64,000 bases of DNA from Sipunculus nudus (GCA_026874595.1 CM049314.1:77478300-77542299); one strand, 5' to 3'; counted from the stretch's first letter, positions 9,706 through 21,680 are shown. Program-made: numbers and translations. Notes: a model not told the origin generated them from the letters alone.

Positions 9706-12700
9706 TGTCACACAGACCCGGCACATAATGTGCTTTAGACCACATCGTCACACGCTGGACGTCACTTCATTTTTTTACAAAAGCTTCACAAGATGTAAAA
9801 TATGCCAGCCGAATGTGTTGTAATGTCTAACCTCATTCAAAATTAACAGTTTTTACCGAGAAACGAACTGAGGCGAGTTACCTGTTTGGTTAACATTATA
9901 CCGTTTCATTAATATCCATAAAGTTACGATAAGTGATCGCGGCGGCCCACAAAACATCTGATTAAATATGCGATAACGATACAGAAACTTGAACTTAGGG
10001 AAGATATATTTGTATCAGTTTCGTTAAAATCTGTGAAACCTTATCTCAGGGAAACGAAAGGTAAACTAGCGCACGTTGTCCGTACCATAAAAAGGCCCGT
10101 CTATCAGAGGCACTTGTAAAACCTGTACAGGTCCTAAGGTGGTTTCAGATATCCCCTGTTTTTCGATGCTTTGCCAGCTCTAAAATTCAGTTTCTAAAAG
10201 ACAACTTTTTCTATGTCTGTGTATTATTTTCACATTTATTTAAACAGATTTTAGAATAAAGTTTCTGATTTGTTTATTTTCTTTCATAAATTTTATGTCA
10301 CAACTTTAGTTTTAAAATTTGTAGCGGAATGACTTAAGAAATGAAACTGGATATTTTGAAACAAAGAGATATTTGATATCTTTTCCCGTGCTCATAGCAG
10401 GTATGAACTCTACATTCAAGGTAAAATCACATTATTTAATGAAGCAATCGTACCTCCAGACGGAGCTGAATAGAATAAACCATGTTATAAAGTTGCTTCC
10501 AGCGTGTATGTTTTGAGAACATCTTTAAAATTGCAATTCTGACTTAGGGGATAGAATTACTTGAACTGATATAATGAGACAAAGGCAATTGTTATGTGGA
10601 AATGAACAATTGTTTGACACAAAACGACACATACGTGAGATTCCCTTAAATGAATGGAAAATATGAATGTTAACCGTACAAGAAAACTACAATGCAAAGA
10701 TGATACATATATTGTTTTCCGTTTTCATAATGTTACAAGATAGAAAATTCTCATTACTATTTTTAATAAATGAAGGATACACGAACTACTGAAATCATAT
10801 ACTTTCTAGATTTCTTAGAACAAAATAAAGCCTACAAATTTTAAAATACATTATTTTTTCTTGTTATTAATCTCTGAATTATGTTCAGGAATCAGGTACT
10901 ATATTTTTAACATGACTTCTAAACAAGAAGTGACACTACAGGGTCAGCACAAGGCTTTCTAAACTGTATGTACTTTTTAAGTATCGAGGAATAGTGTTAT
11001 ATATTATTTATTTTTACTGTATTCATTACCTTTTTCATGCATGAGACCCTTGAGATCCTCGGTACTATATAAATATAGTCCAATGGACTGATCTCTAGTC
11101 TATTCCCTTTGGGAATTTCTGAAAATTAAGGAACGGCACCACGAAGATGACATATGGTTGACGGATATACGCATATTAGACCTATACTTTATAACTATCG
11201 GTTAGATATATGTAATAAAAGAAAGGTCATATATTCATTGAATGAGCCAAAAGTATTTTGGACAGATCTGGATAATACATCCATCCATATTTAACTAATT
11301 TTGTTTGTTTGTATGTTATCTAAACAATATTATATATCAAGAATTCATTATGAGTTTCATTAAAATAGTTCGCGGAAGGCCAGCTAAGAAATGGTGATAT
11401 TTTGGGTAACGATTTGAGCGCGTAAAAAGTGTAGAATTTCGAGAGTCCGGCACACAAAAAACCTGGCCGCATAACATGCTAAAATATTGCCGCATTTCTT
11501 AGGTGGCGAAGAACCTAGCACACCTAACGCTTCCAAAACATTTATCTCATGGTCATTAAGGTTGCCAATGTTTTGGTCAATTTTACAAACTGTGCAGTTT
11601 GACCATTAAATCAGTTTGTGACATAATTCTTAGAAAATCGGTCAGTGCATTAAAGAAGAATAGAACGCATCTCTTAACTGTATCATCCCGATTTTATTCA
11701 TATTCTTAGTGAATGTCGGGTATAAGCCTGGGCCTGTCATTGTTTGAGTCAAACCCAGACATCTAATTTATCGGAGGGGCTATCAATGCGGCAAACAAGA
11801 TAATTTTCCTTCTTGCACAGCACGAGCTAGAAAAAAATACCTGCGGTCGTGATGGCATGAAGGTAGCGGGTATTAGAGAGAGATCAAATTAAGTAAACTG
11901 CGCACCAAGTTATTCCATAATAACATTATTTGCAGTGAACCTCGACCCCATTTCCGGACAGATAATCTTATCGCCACATGGATCCGTCTGCTACCGTCAG
12001 AAGTTGCTTATTCCCGCAAGCTCCACAGATCTAAAGGTCCAGGCCTCATACGCGGAACAAAATGACGGATAGCCTGTTATGAAGAAACCATTTTGTGGAA
12101 CTCTCAAGGCCCTGCGAGCGGTCGCAAGCTGGGCTTTCACAGTAAGGCGATTTCCCAGGGTGACCACGTCAACAAGTAGACAGGTTTTCAAACGCTCGTC
12201 AAACCGTCGCCCCGAGGACCATAACGCTACTGAAAAAACACTTCCCATTTCCAGATCGCATTTAACCGTGGCCAACCAAAATAATAGCAAGAAAAATCAC
12301 CTATTCATGCTCCTGTTTGCAGTTTGCTGCCCTTTTAACGGCGATGTAAGCAGACTTTAAACTGTTGATGTTTAACAAGGGAATTGCTGCACTGTCGTAA
12401 TTAAGTGGATCCGAACATAACTGCGCCATGTAGCTGGATCGTTTTCTGTAGTTAATCTCTGACATTGAAACAAAATATACCCTCAAGTCACCTGCTAGAA
12501 TAAGATTTTTGGCCAAAAAGTGGGCAGTAAACCCACCTGGAGCTGCCAAATATAAAACTGCTCCTTGCTTATTAAAATAAATCCGTTTGAAATAATACTA
12601 AAATAAAATGTCGTGCCAATGACAAATTGGTACTTTTACTGTTATTAAGATAAATGGCTAACCGTTCGTGTTTAGAATTATGTTCCATAAGCCAAAAACA

Positions 12701-13529
12701 TTATTTATTTTGTAGATTTATAAAACAAAATACATTCGATTTTTTTAAAAGCGTTAGATAGACATTCCAAACACGGTGACACATGAATAATTAAAACCAT
12801 CAAGTCACGTTTGCTAACGCAACTGCCAACTCATCTTATGTGTTAACTGGACCATTAGATACGTAGATTTCAATCCGACTGGTCGCGTCGACTCTATAGC
12901 ATATCTGACCAATGAGCTGACAGGTTCGGTTTTTATCTGACTACGGTTGTTCTTTGCCCATGACCTACTTCCACCGAGACACTTCAATTATTACGGAAGA
13001 TGCCAGGAGTTGTGTATTCTGTTATCGGACAGGGCCAAGCTTAACAATTGTCTAGCCGAAAGATACAGGATCCCCGTGCAGACGCCTGCAAAGGCTTGCG
13101 AGGCTATTTTTTTTCTGGCAACACAAGATTTTTATTGATTTAGACAAAGTAGATGTATATAAAAAAAAACAAATCAATGTTTTTATGTTTCATTTGAAAT
13201 GCACCACAGGCAAATCGTCTTGCTCAGCGAATAGATGTAAGTATGACTGACAAATATCATATTCTTGCGGTATATTTGGAGGGATTCGTTAATGAGTATA
13301 TTTTGTGTAGAGTTTATGCGAGTAGTGACTGAACTGATGTGGAAAGCCTCTAGTCTGTTGTCACATTAGGAGAATTGTGGCTGTCAAACACTGCCAATAG
13401 TAGTGCAGGCGTGGACGCTGACAGTCTCACATCCCAAATGACAAAATGTGACAAACTTTGAACATCAGGGAAACAACAGTGACAACGAGATGACGAACAA
13501 TATCACGGGGTTAGATAAAGTGATGAACT
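9706..13529. other. Long gene-free stretch
   Basis: Mostly AT-rich with no convincing gene. The exception in base composition is 11997-12360, which is GC-richer and open on both strands (97 codons minus at 11997-12290, 93 codons plus at 12079-12360). On the minus strand a pyrimidine tract and AG (GTGTTTTTTCAG) precede this block. That could make it an exon, but no domain is recognised and I do not call it a gene. Confidence 0.4.
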
Positions 13530-13771
13530 GACGAACAGACCACAAACAATTCGGTGCAGAACGGTGAGGCAGAGAGTGATGACGAACGCTGACAAAACTT
13601 TCACGAACAGTGGCACAGAGGGAAGAAAAAATTAGGAAAAACAGACGAACAGAAGACAAACAATCCGGTGCAGACCGGTGAGGCAGAAATGACAAACAGA
13701 GTGATGACGAACACTGACAAAACTTTTACGGACAGTGGCACAGAGGGAGGAAAAAAAAAATAGGAAAAACC
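13530..13771. repeat. Tandem duplication, about 114-128-bp unit
   Basis: Unit 1 (13530-13643) and unit 2 (13644-13771) share GACGAACAGA, CGGTGCAGA(A/C)CGGTGAGGCAGA, GAGTGATGACGAAC, CTGACAAAACTTT and CAGTGGCACAGAGGGA in order. Unit 2 has an extra GACAAACAGA-like insertion. Minus-strand frames of 68-76 codons (13465-13847) merely translate this duplication and repeat the same residues twice. Confidence 0.85.
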
Positions 13772-14149
13772 GCTGAAGATATGCCGAGGTGGTAAGCATA
13801 CACACATGGGGTATAGTTCTGTATGTTATTCTTAGAAGATAGCACACTGAGAGATATACACCTTAGCCAACGTACTTCATGTAGTCAGCCATCCTTTCGT
13901 CCAGTGGCTAAAGTGGACTCTTGATACAGGACAAGCCCTGTGCTGAGTGAGGAACTGTCAGAGTGCAGTGAAAATAAACTGTGTGGTGCAAAACCAGGTT
14001 CGTTTTATGTGGTACCGAAAACTGATCAATACAAACTCCATGTGATTATATAATGGATGTGGCAGGAACCAAATTGTTACAGTAAAAATTATCAATATGA
14101 TATAGGGATTAAAAGAGACCCGATCATTAAAGTATATAATTTATAATCA
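13772..14149. other. No gene seen
   Basis: Contains an isolated A-box-like TGGCTAAAGTGG near 13902 but no B box follows. Otherwise nothing. Confidence 0.45.
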
Positions 14150-14370
14150 TGTGAATAATGATACAAATAATAATAATACCTATAATAATGATATTGCTTA
14201 TAATAGGAAAAATAATAATCATCATCAAAATTATAAAAATAATAATTATAATAATGATAATAACAATAATAAATAATAATTATAATATAGCATATCTGTA
14301 GTTCTATCTGTGTTTATTTTATATGTATTAAAAACAAAAATAAAAATGATAATTATAATTAAAATGTTTA
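14150..14370. repeat. ATAATA-type low-complexity tract
   Basis: Interspersed AATAAT, TATAAT and AAAATAA repeats lie directly before the LTR at 14376. Confidence 0.85.
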
Positions 14371-14375
14371 TACTA

Positions 14376-15208
14376 TGTTACAGGTGCTCTTTTTATTGTG
14401 TGACACGGGCGTAACTCGTGTTGTAGTTGCACTCTCAGTTTAACCCGTACTGGTTGAACTCTCGATGTCATGCTAGCTTGGGACGTTCTCGCATGGCCGG
14501 GCCGGGTCGGACTCACGTGTGGACCCTGGTATGTAGGGTCACAGCGATGTTCTTCTAGATGATTCCTGTGACGCGTGTTTACTGTGTATTTTGTTAGATC
14601 CTTTAGACTGTTCGAGAAGTGTAAAATTCTCGGCTTGGGGCAAGAAGTTATAAACAGGGGGCTGTGTTTTAGAGCTGGGAGAGAGGTGAAGAATATTCCG
14701 GCGGGCACAGACGTGTTCAAGTCAGTTTGTGGGACCAGTCCGATTATCCAGTAATTTCAGGGATTCCACTATTACTGACCTATACAATTTGGTGCTGCCT
14801 GCCTCAAGTTTACTATCTGAATTGTTACAAGAGCTTTACATTGGACTATTATTCTCCGAGAGAATTCATGTGAACTGTACGCCGGCTTATACATTTTAAA
14901 GGACTTATCGTTGTGACGGCGGTGGTATCCAGGTACTGTGCACATTGTTTATTTTACTGTGGGACTGTATTTAATTTTTTGCTATACCGCTGTTGTACTG
15001 TTCAATTATTTGATTTAGTGTATTGTAGTGTTAGGGTTGTTTTAGGAATAAATTATAGTTATTTGTTAACAAGAAACCACTGACTTCTTTGTTCATTCCA
15101 CTAGACATTTCACGATGCCTAGTGTTACAGAATCTGACTTTTTATCTCCTTGACAGAATTTATGTTCATCACGCTTACATGATCTGTTTGATATTAGGTT
15201 CCGTAACA
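14376..15208 (+). mobile_element. 833-bp long terminal repeat (5' LTR)
   Basis: The LTR starts TGTTACAGGTGCTC and ends TTCCGTAACA, the standard TG...CA termini. A TATA-like TTATAAAC lies at 14648-14655 and a polyadenylation signal AATAAA at 15047-15052, giving a plausible U3-R-U5 order. It is the same family as 61052-61945, with which it shares long blocks: ACTCGTGTTGTAG, the GGTTGAAC region, ATTATTCTCCGAGAGAATT, GGTGGTATCCAGGTACTGTG, GTGTTAGGGTTGTTTTA and CCTAGTGTTACAGAATCTGA. A primer-binding site follows six bases after its end. A 115-codon minus-strand frame within it is not a gene. Confidence 0.88.
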
Positions 15209-15214
15209 TAAAAT

Positions 15215-15232
15215 TGGGGGCTTGTCCGGGAT
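15215..15232 (+). promoter_or_regulatory. Primer-binding site, tRNA-Pro type
   Basis: TGGGGGCTTGTCCGGGAT follows the LTR end after the spacer TAAAAT. It differs at one base from the well-known proline-tRNA primer-binding site of gammaretroviruses, TGGGGGCTCGTCCGGGAT. This marks the site where minus-strand DNA synthesis would start and confirms 14376-15208 as a 5' LTR. Confidence 0.9.
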
Positions 15233-15376
15233 CCTTAATAGTTTTGACAATTTATTATGCCTTGACCTGGACACATTCTTTTATCATACATTGTTAACAA
15301 GATTACATATTGTTTACAGTGCATCGTTTACAGAATTTATCTCAGTGGTTTTTTGTTATTGTTTTAACATCTTAAC

Positions 15377-16296
15377 ATGGCAGATTTCAAACCTTAGACA
15401 TTTGTTGACGATCCCCACCATGATCAACTTGAACAGTTGACAAAAGAACAGTTGTTGCGTTTGGGACAACACTTAGGGCTTGGGGTTAAAACAGATTTCA
15501 GAAAGCCTCATATCATTGCTTAAACCATGCAAGATCTAGTTAGCAAATGTTTAATTGCAGGGGTGAAGTGGAAACATAAAAAAAATGACAGCCTTGCTAT
15601 GCAATTAGAATGAAAAAAGTTAAGCAACATGAGCTAGCATTTGAAGAGAGGGAAGAACGGTTAGAAAAAGAAAGAATAGAAAAAGAAAAAGAAATTGAGT
15701 TAAAACGATTGGTGTTGGAAAGACTTAAACTAGAACATAGTCTACGTGCTGCCCCAACTCGCAGTTTTGATGTTACTAAACACATTAGACTTGTCCCACC
15801 TTTTCAAGAAGAAGAGGTTGATAAATATTTCTTTTACTTTGAGAAGGTAGCTGAAAATTTAAAATGGCCTAAGGAAAATTGGACTATGCTGTTACAAAGT
15901 GTATTGACTGGCAAGGCCAGAGAAATTTATACAGAGCTTTCAGTAGTAGCTGCTGCTGACTATGACCTGGTAAAACGGTTAATCCTAAAAGGTTATGATT
16001 TAGTTCTGGAGGCTTACCGCCAGAAATTCAGAAATTGGGAAAAGCGCAAAAATCAGACCTATGTTAAATTTGCTAAGACAAAAGAGCAGTTGTTTGATCG
16101 CTGGTGTAGTTCTAAAAATGTAATGAAAAATTATGACAATTTGCGCCAGTTGATTTTGCTTGAAGAAATCAAGCGCTGTATTAACGCAGATGTTAAAACT
16201 TTTCTTGATGAGAAAAGTCCTGAAACCCTTGACATTGCTGCTCAATTAGCTGATAATTATTCATTAACACACAAAATGGGGGCTCGTCCAACGTGA
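15377..16296 (+). pseudogene. gag: Gmr1-like Ty3/gypsy gag, broken (copy B)
   Basis: The likely original start is the ATG at 15377. That frame is stopped by TAG at 15395 and TAA at 15521, and ends at TGA 15611. A frame change between 15587 and 15610 leads to the open part, 15610-16296 (228 codons). The first 40 residues of that part are a charged Glu/Lys/Arg coiled coil. A matrix/capsid-like region follows (around VPPFQEEEVDKYF and LTGKAREIY). A SCAN-like capsid C-terminal part comes next (around RQKFRNWEK, KEQLFDRWC, LRQLILLEEIKRCI, LDIAAQLADNYSLTHK). SCAN domains of vertebrates derive from such Gmr1-type gag proteins. The frame ends shortly after THK in a primer-binding-site-like sequence. 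No zinc knuckle, protease, RT or integrase follows, so the copy is non-autonomous and dead. Confidence 0.85.
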
Positions 16297-16393
16297 CGGT
16301 AAAACTTTGTAGGCCAGGGAACAAGCTCACCAAAGTGTGACTCCTGGGATAATTAGTCTTGCTCTGATAGCAGAACGCTCTTAAGAGGGGGTG
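16297..16393 (+). mobile_element. Post-gag remnant and polypurine tract
   Basis: This stretch replaces the whole of pol. It contains ACAAGCTCACCAAAGTGTG and ATAGCAGAACGCTC. It ends in the polypurine tract TTAAGAGGGGG (16381-16391), immediately upstream of the TGTTAC start of the short LTR-like unit. Copy A carries the same segment at 9319-9420. Confidence 0.65.
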
Positions 16394-16559
16394 TGTTACG
16401 CGGTGACATAAAAGTGGCCCGAACTGTCTCGCCAGTGAAGCTTGCTTTGCTGGCGAAGCGGTTGGTACGCCGGACTTGTGCGCATGAACAAGCGTGATCC
16501 ATGATCGGCCCAGTATTTTCCCCTGAGCAATTTGTCTTCGTAACACCTACTACTACTTC

Positions 16560-16597
<38 letters not shown>

Positions 16598-16637
16598 TGT
16601 TATCATAATATCAATAATCATACTGCTAATACTACCA
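16394..16637 (+). repeat. Short LTR-like unit with tRNA-like core, copy B
   Basis: It starts TGTTACGCGGTGACATAAAAG and reaches CGTAACA at 16545. It continues through CTACTACTACTTCTAA and a (TAA)n microsatellite (about 16559-16600) to ATACTGCTAATACTA, matching 8808-9041. The hairpin is at 16430-16455. The B box is damaged here (AGCGTGATCCATGATC in place of GGTTCGAATCC). The unit is unlike the 833-bp LTR at the other end of this element, so the two ends come from different families or the copy is chimeric. Confidence 0.55.
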
Positions 16638-17884
16638 CTACTACTTGTACAACAACTACTACTATTACTTCTACTTTTATAAGTACTCCTAAAAATAAAA
16701 AGACTATAACATAACGACTACTACCGATAGTAATAATGCATTCATTGTAGCATATTATCATTATAATACAAAAATTCTAGAAGAAATGATTGTTATCATT
16801 GCTGTTATTGCTTAGTTGAATCAACAGAGTAACCAATTTTGGCAAAACTAATGACAGCTAAATTAGCTCAAGCTAAATTATTAATACACACAACCAAAAG
16901 GCACAAAAATATGGGTTATTTGCCTGTAAGTTTATCTAATGCATGTATGTTGTTATTGGGGTAGCCCATCGGAATAACGGCTACAAATGGGAAACCTAAA
17001 TTGCTGCATTTTGTATAAATACAACTCGGGGTGATTTGTCCTCAACAGACTAATCCATGCCACGCAAATAAAGACGAATGACTTTCTAAATATCGGGTAT
17101 TAGGCTAATAATACCATTGTCCCGACTCTGATATTAAATATACCGGGTAGTTATAATTACTTACTATTTACCGATGATGCTACATTATTATTCAATTGAT
17201 GGGACTAGGGTGGTAGGAGGACAACTAAAACACCGCATGAGTTTAACTGTAACAATTTTCCAGTGGTAAGTTTTTCTTAAGCTATGCACTGTGGTACGCG
17301 TCATATTCAATGGGTTAAAATTTCTCTATCTCCATAGTTTCAGATCTTCGCGAGTTTAATTAACCTACACAAAAGAACCCATTATAATATGAATAAATCA
17401 TGTAAAAAATGTGTGTACAAAATAGTTGGACAGTTGGACATCGAAAGAGTCTGATGACAGTTTTCTTTTTATAAAGAAAGACAGTATTCAAGATCAGATA
17501 TAATTTATAACATCACTGTTTTGACATACAAGATCTTATTATTTGTGTGAAATGTCAGTCACTTAACTTTCCACTTGCCTTCCATGATAAGCCTGTTACT
17601 GACGGTTTTATTTCGAGATAATTCCCTTTTTCACGAATAAAGCAACATAAACCCTCATAAACAAAACACAACAACAGTATACATTCGCATTCACAAACCA
17701 TTGACAAATGTTAAAATATACTTTAGTAAATTCCAGCCACGAATTATGTTATTTTACAATACAGAGTATAAACTTTCGGCTTGTTTCATACAAGACACTC
17801 TACCTATAAGGTAGAAATATCAGTACGGTACAACATTTCTTACCTGAAATAATGTAGGATTGATCATCATATAGATTCTAAACC
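16638..17884. other. No gene seen
   Basis: The CTA/TAA-rich start (to about 16790) may still belong to the retroelement flank. The rest is AT-rich and featureless. Confidence 0.45.
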
Positions 17885-18125
17885 CAACCTTGTTGCAAAA
17901 CGCCATTTGCAAAGCCCTGGCTAATCTGACTTGCTGCCAGATGACCTCGTTTAATTTGTTTTGATTATGTTCAGGGCCCACAAATGTTATAAACCCGATG
18001 AAATCAACAAAATAAGCAGCCTGTGTTCGATGATACCCGCGTTTCCTGGCCTATTTTTTTTATAAAAGCTCCAGTTTAGTTTATAAAGGCCAGATAGGTG
18101 ATTGGGTTTTTTTACCTGAACTTTA
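17885..18125 (+). mobile_element. TTAA-flanked non-autonomous element (family C), copy 2
   Basis: Blocks in order are CTTGTTGCAAAACGCCATTT, GCAAAGCCCTGGCTAATCTG, ACTTGCTGCCAGATGACCTC, a TATAAAC block, TTTTTTATAAAAGCTCCAG and TTTATAAAGGCCAGATAGGT. The usual AGGGGCC end has decayed to GATTGGGTTTTTTTACC. Compared with 39737-39958 the order and spacing agree. No open frame. Confidence 0.65.
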
Positions 18126-19201
18126 AAACTCAAAGTTGCCATTTATGCACGTATGCTCGTATTTGGTGCATCAATAAATGACAATGGAACTTGTCTCAGA
18201 ATTGACTGACAGTTCGACTAGTTTAATGTTTTCCATCAAACTGTTCGAAATTATGCAATTAAGTCTATTCTTAGTAAAAGATGTTGGACCGTACTTACAA
18301 ACGGGCACCACATTAGTATTGAAATATTTAAAACGAATCAATCATTTATGAAATTGAAACGGTAACGTCTTTTATAGTAACTGTAGATATAACACATCAA
18401 ATGATCATGCGTATACAATCTATGTTAGTATTCTTTCAATATCATTTTGTATTATTGTATGTATAATTCAATGATAAGCGATGGGAAAAATCAGCTGGGA
18501 ATTGAATTGAACCAAGAAACCCTAACGTAGCCCATACAAGAATCAATCGCAGGAATGAGTTTTTTAGCTGTATGACATTTTGTTTCGGTGGGCAGAAGAA
18601 AGGTTAACCGTGTACTATAATTTTACTTTAGTTTTCGCACATGATGATCCCGGAAGTCTCCGATATATCCGGCGAAGTCTTCAGTGTCTTTTTATTACAC
18701 ACGGATATAGAACGGGGCGCGGATATGAGAGGAGAGATCTATAAATAAACCTGTCATTCAAAACAAATTAATTAAACGCCCTCGTTCTAACAGCTACACG
18801 ACGCAAAGGTCAATTTCATTAACCTTTAATTAACAGGTTTTGAACTTTAATTAACAGTTATATGTTGTGATCAGTTTATTGTAATTATATGGATTAATGC
18901 CAGGCCAAAGTCTACATCGTAAATCACTGGTAAGGCGTCCAATGGCCCAAGGTCGGTAGAAGAAAAAAAAAATGCTTGTACCCTGGAGGCTGTATAAAGT
19001 GACGCACAATCAAGTGTTGCTGGTTTTACGTTCTCCTAATATAAAAGCTTAGTCACGACAGGATCTTTTTCCTGTAAGTTGCTTTTAATGACACTATATC
19101 ATGTCTCCGACGTGACATGACACGGAAAGGAAAGATTTACAAACGGTCTGTCTTGGGCTTATGTGATTGGGGGTTTTCCCTTTTCACCTGTGGGTTAAAC
19201 G

Positions 19202-19204
<3 letters not shown>
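18126..19204. other. No gene seen
   Basis: A short GC-richer patch at about 18645-18740 (CCCGGAAGTCTCCG, ACGGGGCGCGGATATGAG) stands out but has no frame. A tandem TTTAATTAACAG pair lies at 18822-18857. Confidence 0.45.

Positions 19205-19261
<57 letters not shown>
19205..19261. repeat. (AT)n microsatellite
   Basis: A pure dinucleotide run of about 28 units. Confidence 0.97.
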
Positions 19262-19265
<4 letters not shown>

Positions 19266-21405
19266 CCATGCATCATGTTACCCCTGCGTTACCCTGCGGT
19301 CAGAGCTTTAATTCAACAGTTAGTACCTATACATACATACAGACACAGGGTGTAATCCTATATGTTGTTTTTAAAATGATTGGTGTTGAAAGTGGGAAAA
19401 TGATTTGAAATATTGAGGAACCCATTATATTTCTTGCGGCAGGAATTTCGACTTCTTTCATGATAATCACAATTTAAACATTTAACATCTCGGTTAATTT
19501 ATGTTTCTTAAGAAAAGCTGGTTTCTCTATACATCAGAAATTACGATGGGTAAACATATAGCTGTGTATTGCCATCCTGGATGTCTAACGTTACTAGAAA
19601 AAGGAGTAATAAAGTGTAAACGTTGTTTTTTACTTTTTGATCTATCATCCTGGAATATCGTTTTCACTGAACAATGTGACCGTTTTATATTGTGGAGGAA
19701 AATTAAAACCAAGTGATTGAAAATGATCATTTAATATCGTACAACTTCTACGTACAAAAGCAGGATAATTAATAATTTAAAGGTTATCCTCTGGACTACT
19801 GCTGGGTGCCTAGCTCCATTTTTTTATATGTTATATCTCGTTAATTTCCTCCAAGATGATTTCTAAAGCAAAGTTTTCTAAAATCTGATATCAAGACGGT
19901 TACTTTATTTCGCATCTCAGTTTGTCATTGTCCTGTATTTTTTTCTTCAATCTAGGAAGATTTGCGGTGATAGATTTCTTTCTCCATAAAATACAACTCG
20001 GTTGCAGACTGCCCGTGCCAGGTACGACGTTAATTAAAATATGAATGACGGACATTAATATTTCAACGGGTAGGACTCTCTTTGGCGCGTGGAAAGTTAA
20101 TATTAAAGGCCACTCTACTTTGCTTTTAAACTTTAAGGAATGGTAGTTACAGAACGTCCAACATTTAGGACAACATAAAAACCTGTTACCATGGTGATAT
20201 AGATGTCCTTCCGTTGGAGATAATAAAAGGACAGAACCTGAAATTAAGACTTTCATAAACTAGAAATCTTGATCCTAGGGAATGCAAGCCTCCATCATGT
20301 GGGGGATACAATGTCTGGGATGTTCCCCAACCCGTGTTTGCATTCACTTATTCGGCTCATATTCCCAGGTTCATTCGTGCATAAGCGACTTACAATTGTG
20401 GATATTTATTTATGACGTTCCTGAATTCGGATCATTGACGGATCCACACAAGAATCTGATCGAATCTTTATTGACCCATTCCCGAAATGCTGAATTTTTC
20501 ATGAGAAAAAATTATGCACACACATAAACATCCCCCCCCATACACACACACACGAAAACCTCATTGCAGAACCAATAACATAATTAATTTATCATCAGCC
20601 AACTGTCTTCAGCCAGAGAATAAAAGCAGATACATTACAATTCAATTGTTACCAAAAAAATCTTATTATTTAATAGTGTATCAATTAATAAATAATTACC
20701 TCCTTATAATATCACTGACGTTCACTACAAAGAAAATTTAATGAAATACAAGAAATATGCGACTTAAGGACGGGAAATTATTGTCATTCAATGCACATTT
20801 CTACATATCTTAAATGTCACGTTTTAAAATATACAGCAAGTCTAAATCCGACCTGGTTAGTACGACTCACTTTATTTTGGTACAAAATTTCCTGGACGGT
20901 TCATGTGGCGAGAACTTATGATCGGAAGAACATCAAAGGCACTCCAGGGGGTAGTTAATTAACTCAATTATTTTAATCAAACTCAGCCAATTAACCTTTT
21001 CACCCCATAGCCATAAACCTTCCAGTTGCCGCATAAAGGCTTCTAGCGGTATCACCTAAGAAGATAAATTTATGAAACTTGCTAACCCCACGTGGCCTAT
21101 TTTGTGCACCAGAGGAAATTCTCTTGAACTGGATAGTAATTCTGTCATACCCAAAATACCCTTACATGGCGTAGATTATATATTGCAAGAAAACAACACG
21201 CGCCTGGATGGCTTCATTTAAAATAAAGCTTAATGTGATATCTGCTTTACTCTAGTACTAAGTAATTAAATGTACGTGATTCCTGCTTATAAGGGTTCTT
21301 ATATTGTCTCTGTTATAGATGCATGACCTTTTTCATATACGAGCTATTATTACACACACACACACACACACTCATTAGACAAGCAGAAAAAAATATGTTA
21401 CCTAA
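19262..21405. other. No gene seen
   Basis: AT-rich. The longest frame (118 codons, minus, 19900-20256) has no recognised domain. A short CACACA run lies at 21353-21371. Confidence 0.45.
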
Positions 21406-21409
21406 TTAA

Positions 21410-21676
21410 AGGTAGTTGGTTACATATACGAGAAGTTGAAGGGTAACTAGTTCCAAAACTCCAACTGTCAAACTCGAGTCCGTCTGACTTGCTGCCAGAT
21501 ATCCTAGCTGAACGTGTTTGGGTATTTCGGCAGCCCCACTTTCGGTATAAACACATTGATACAAACAAAACGAACGACCTACGTACCGTGAGATCGGTGT
21601 TTTCCGGTCTTTCTTTATCAAAGGTTCAAGGGATAATTTTTTTGTTAATGGACGTAAAATAACGGAATAGGCCCCT
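21410..21676 (+). mobile_element. TTAA-flanked non-autonomous element (family C), copy 3
   Basis: This copy is flanked on both sides by TTAA (21406-21409 and 21677-21680). Its ends are AGGTAGTTGG and AATAGGCCCCT. Inside are GTCTGACTTGCTGCCAGATA, CGGTATAAACACATTGATACA, TTTTCCGGTC and TTATCAAAGGTTCAAGGGAT, diverged equivalents of the blocks in copies 1, 2 and 4. The double TTAA flank is the best evidence for the target site of the family. A 94-codon minus frame overlapping it is not a gene. Confidence 0.65.
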
Positions 21677-21680
21677 TTAA

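Noticed and set aside
11997-12360. GC-richer block open on both strands
   Set aside because: Antisense open frames of similar length, no recognised motif and only one weak splice-like site.
13895-13945. tRNA-like A box TGGCTAAAGTGG
   Set aside because: No B box at a suitable distance.
14373-14720. 115-codon minus-strand frame
   Set aside because: It lies antisense inside the LTR and is not kept in the related LTR at 61 kb.
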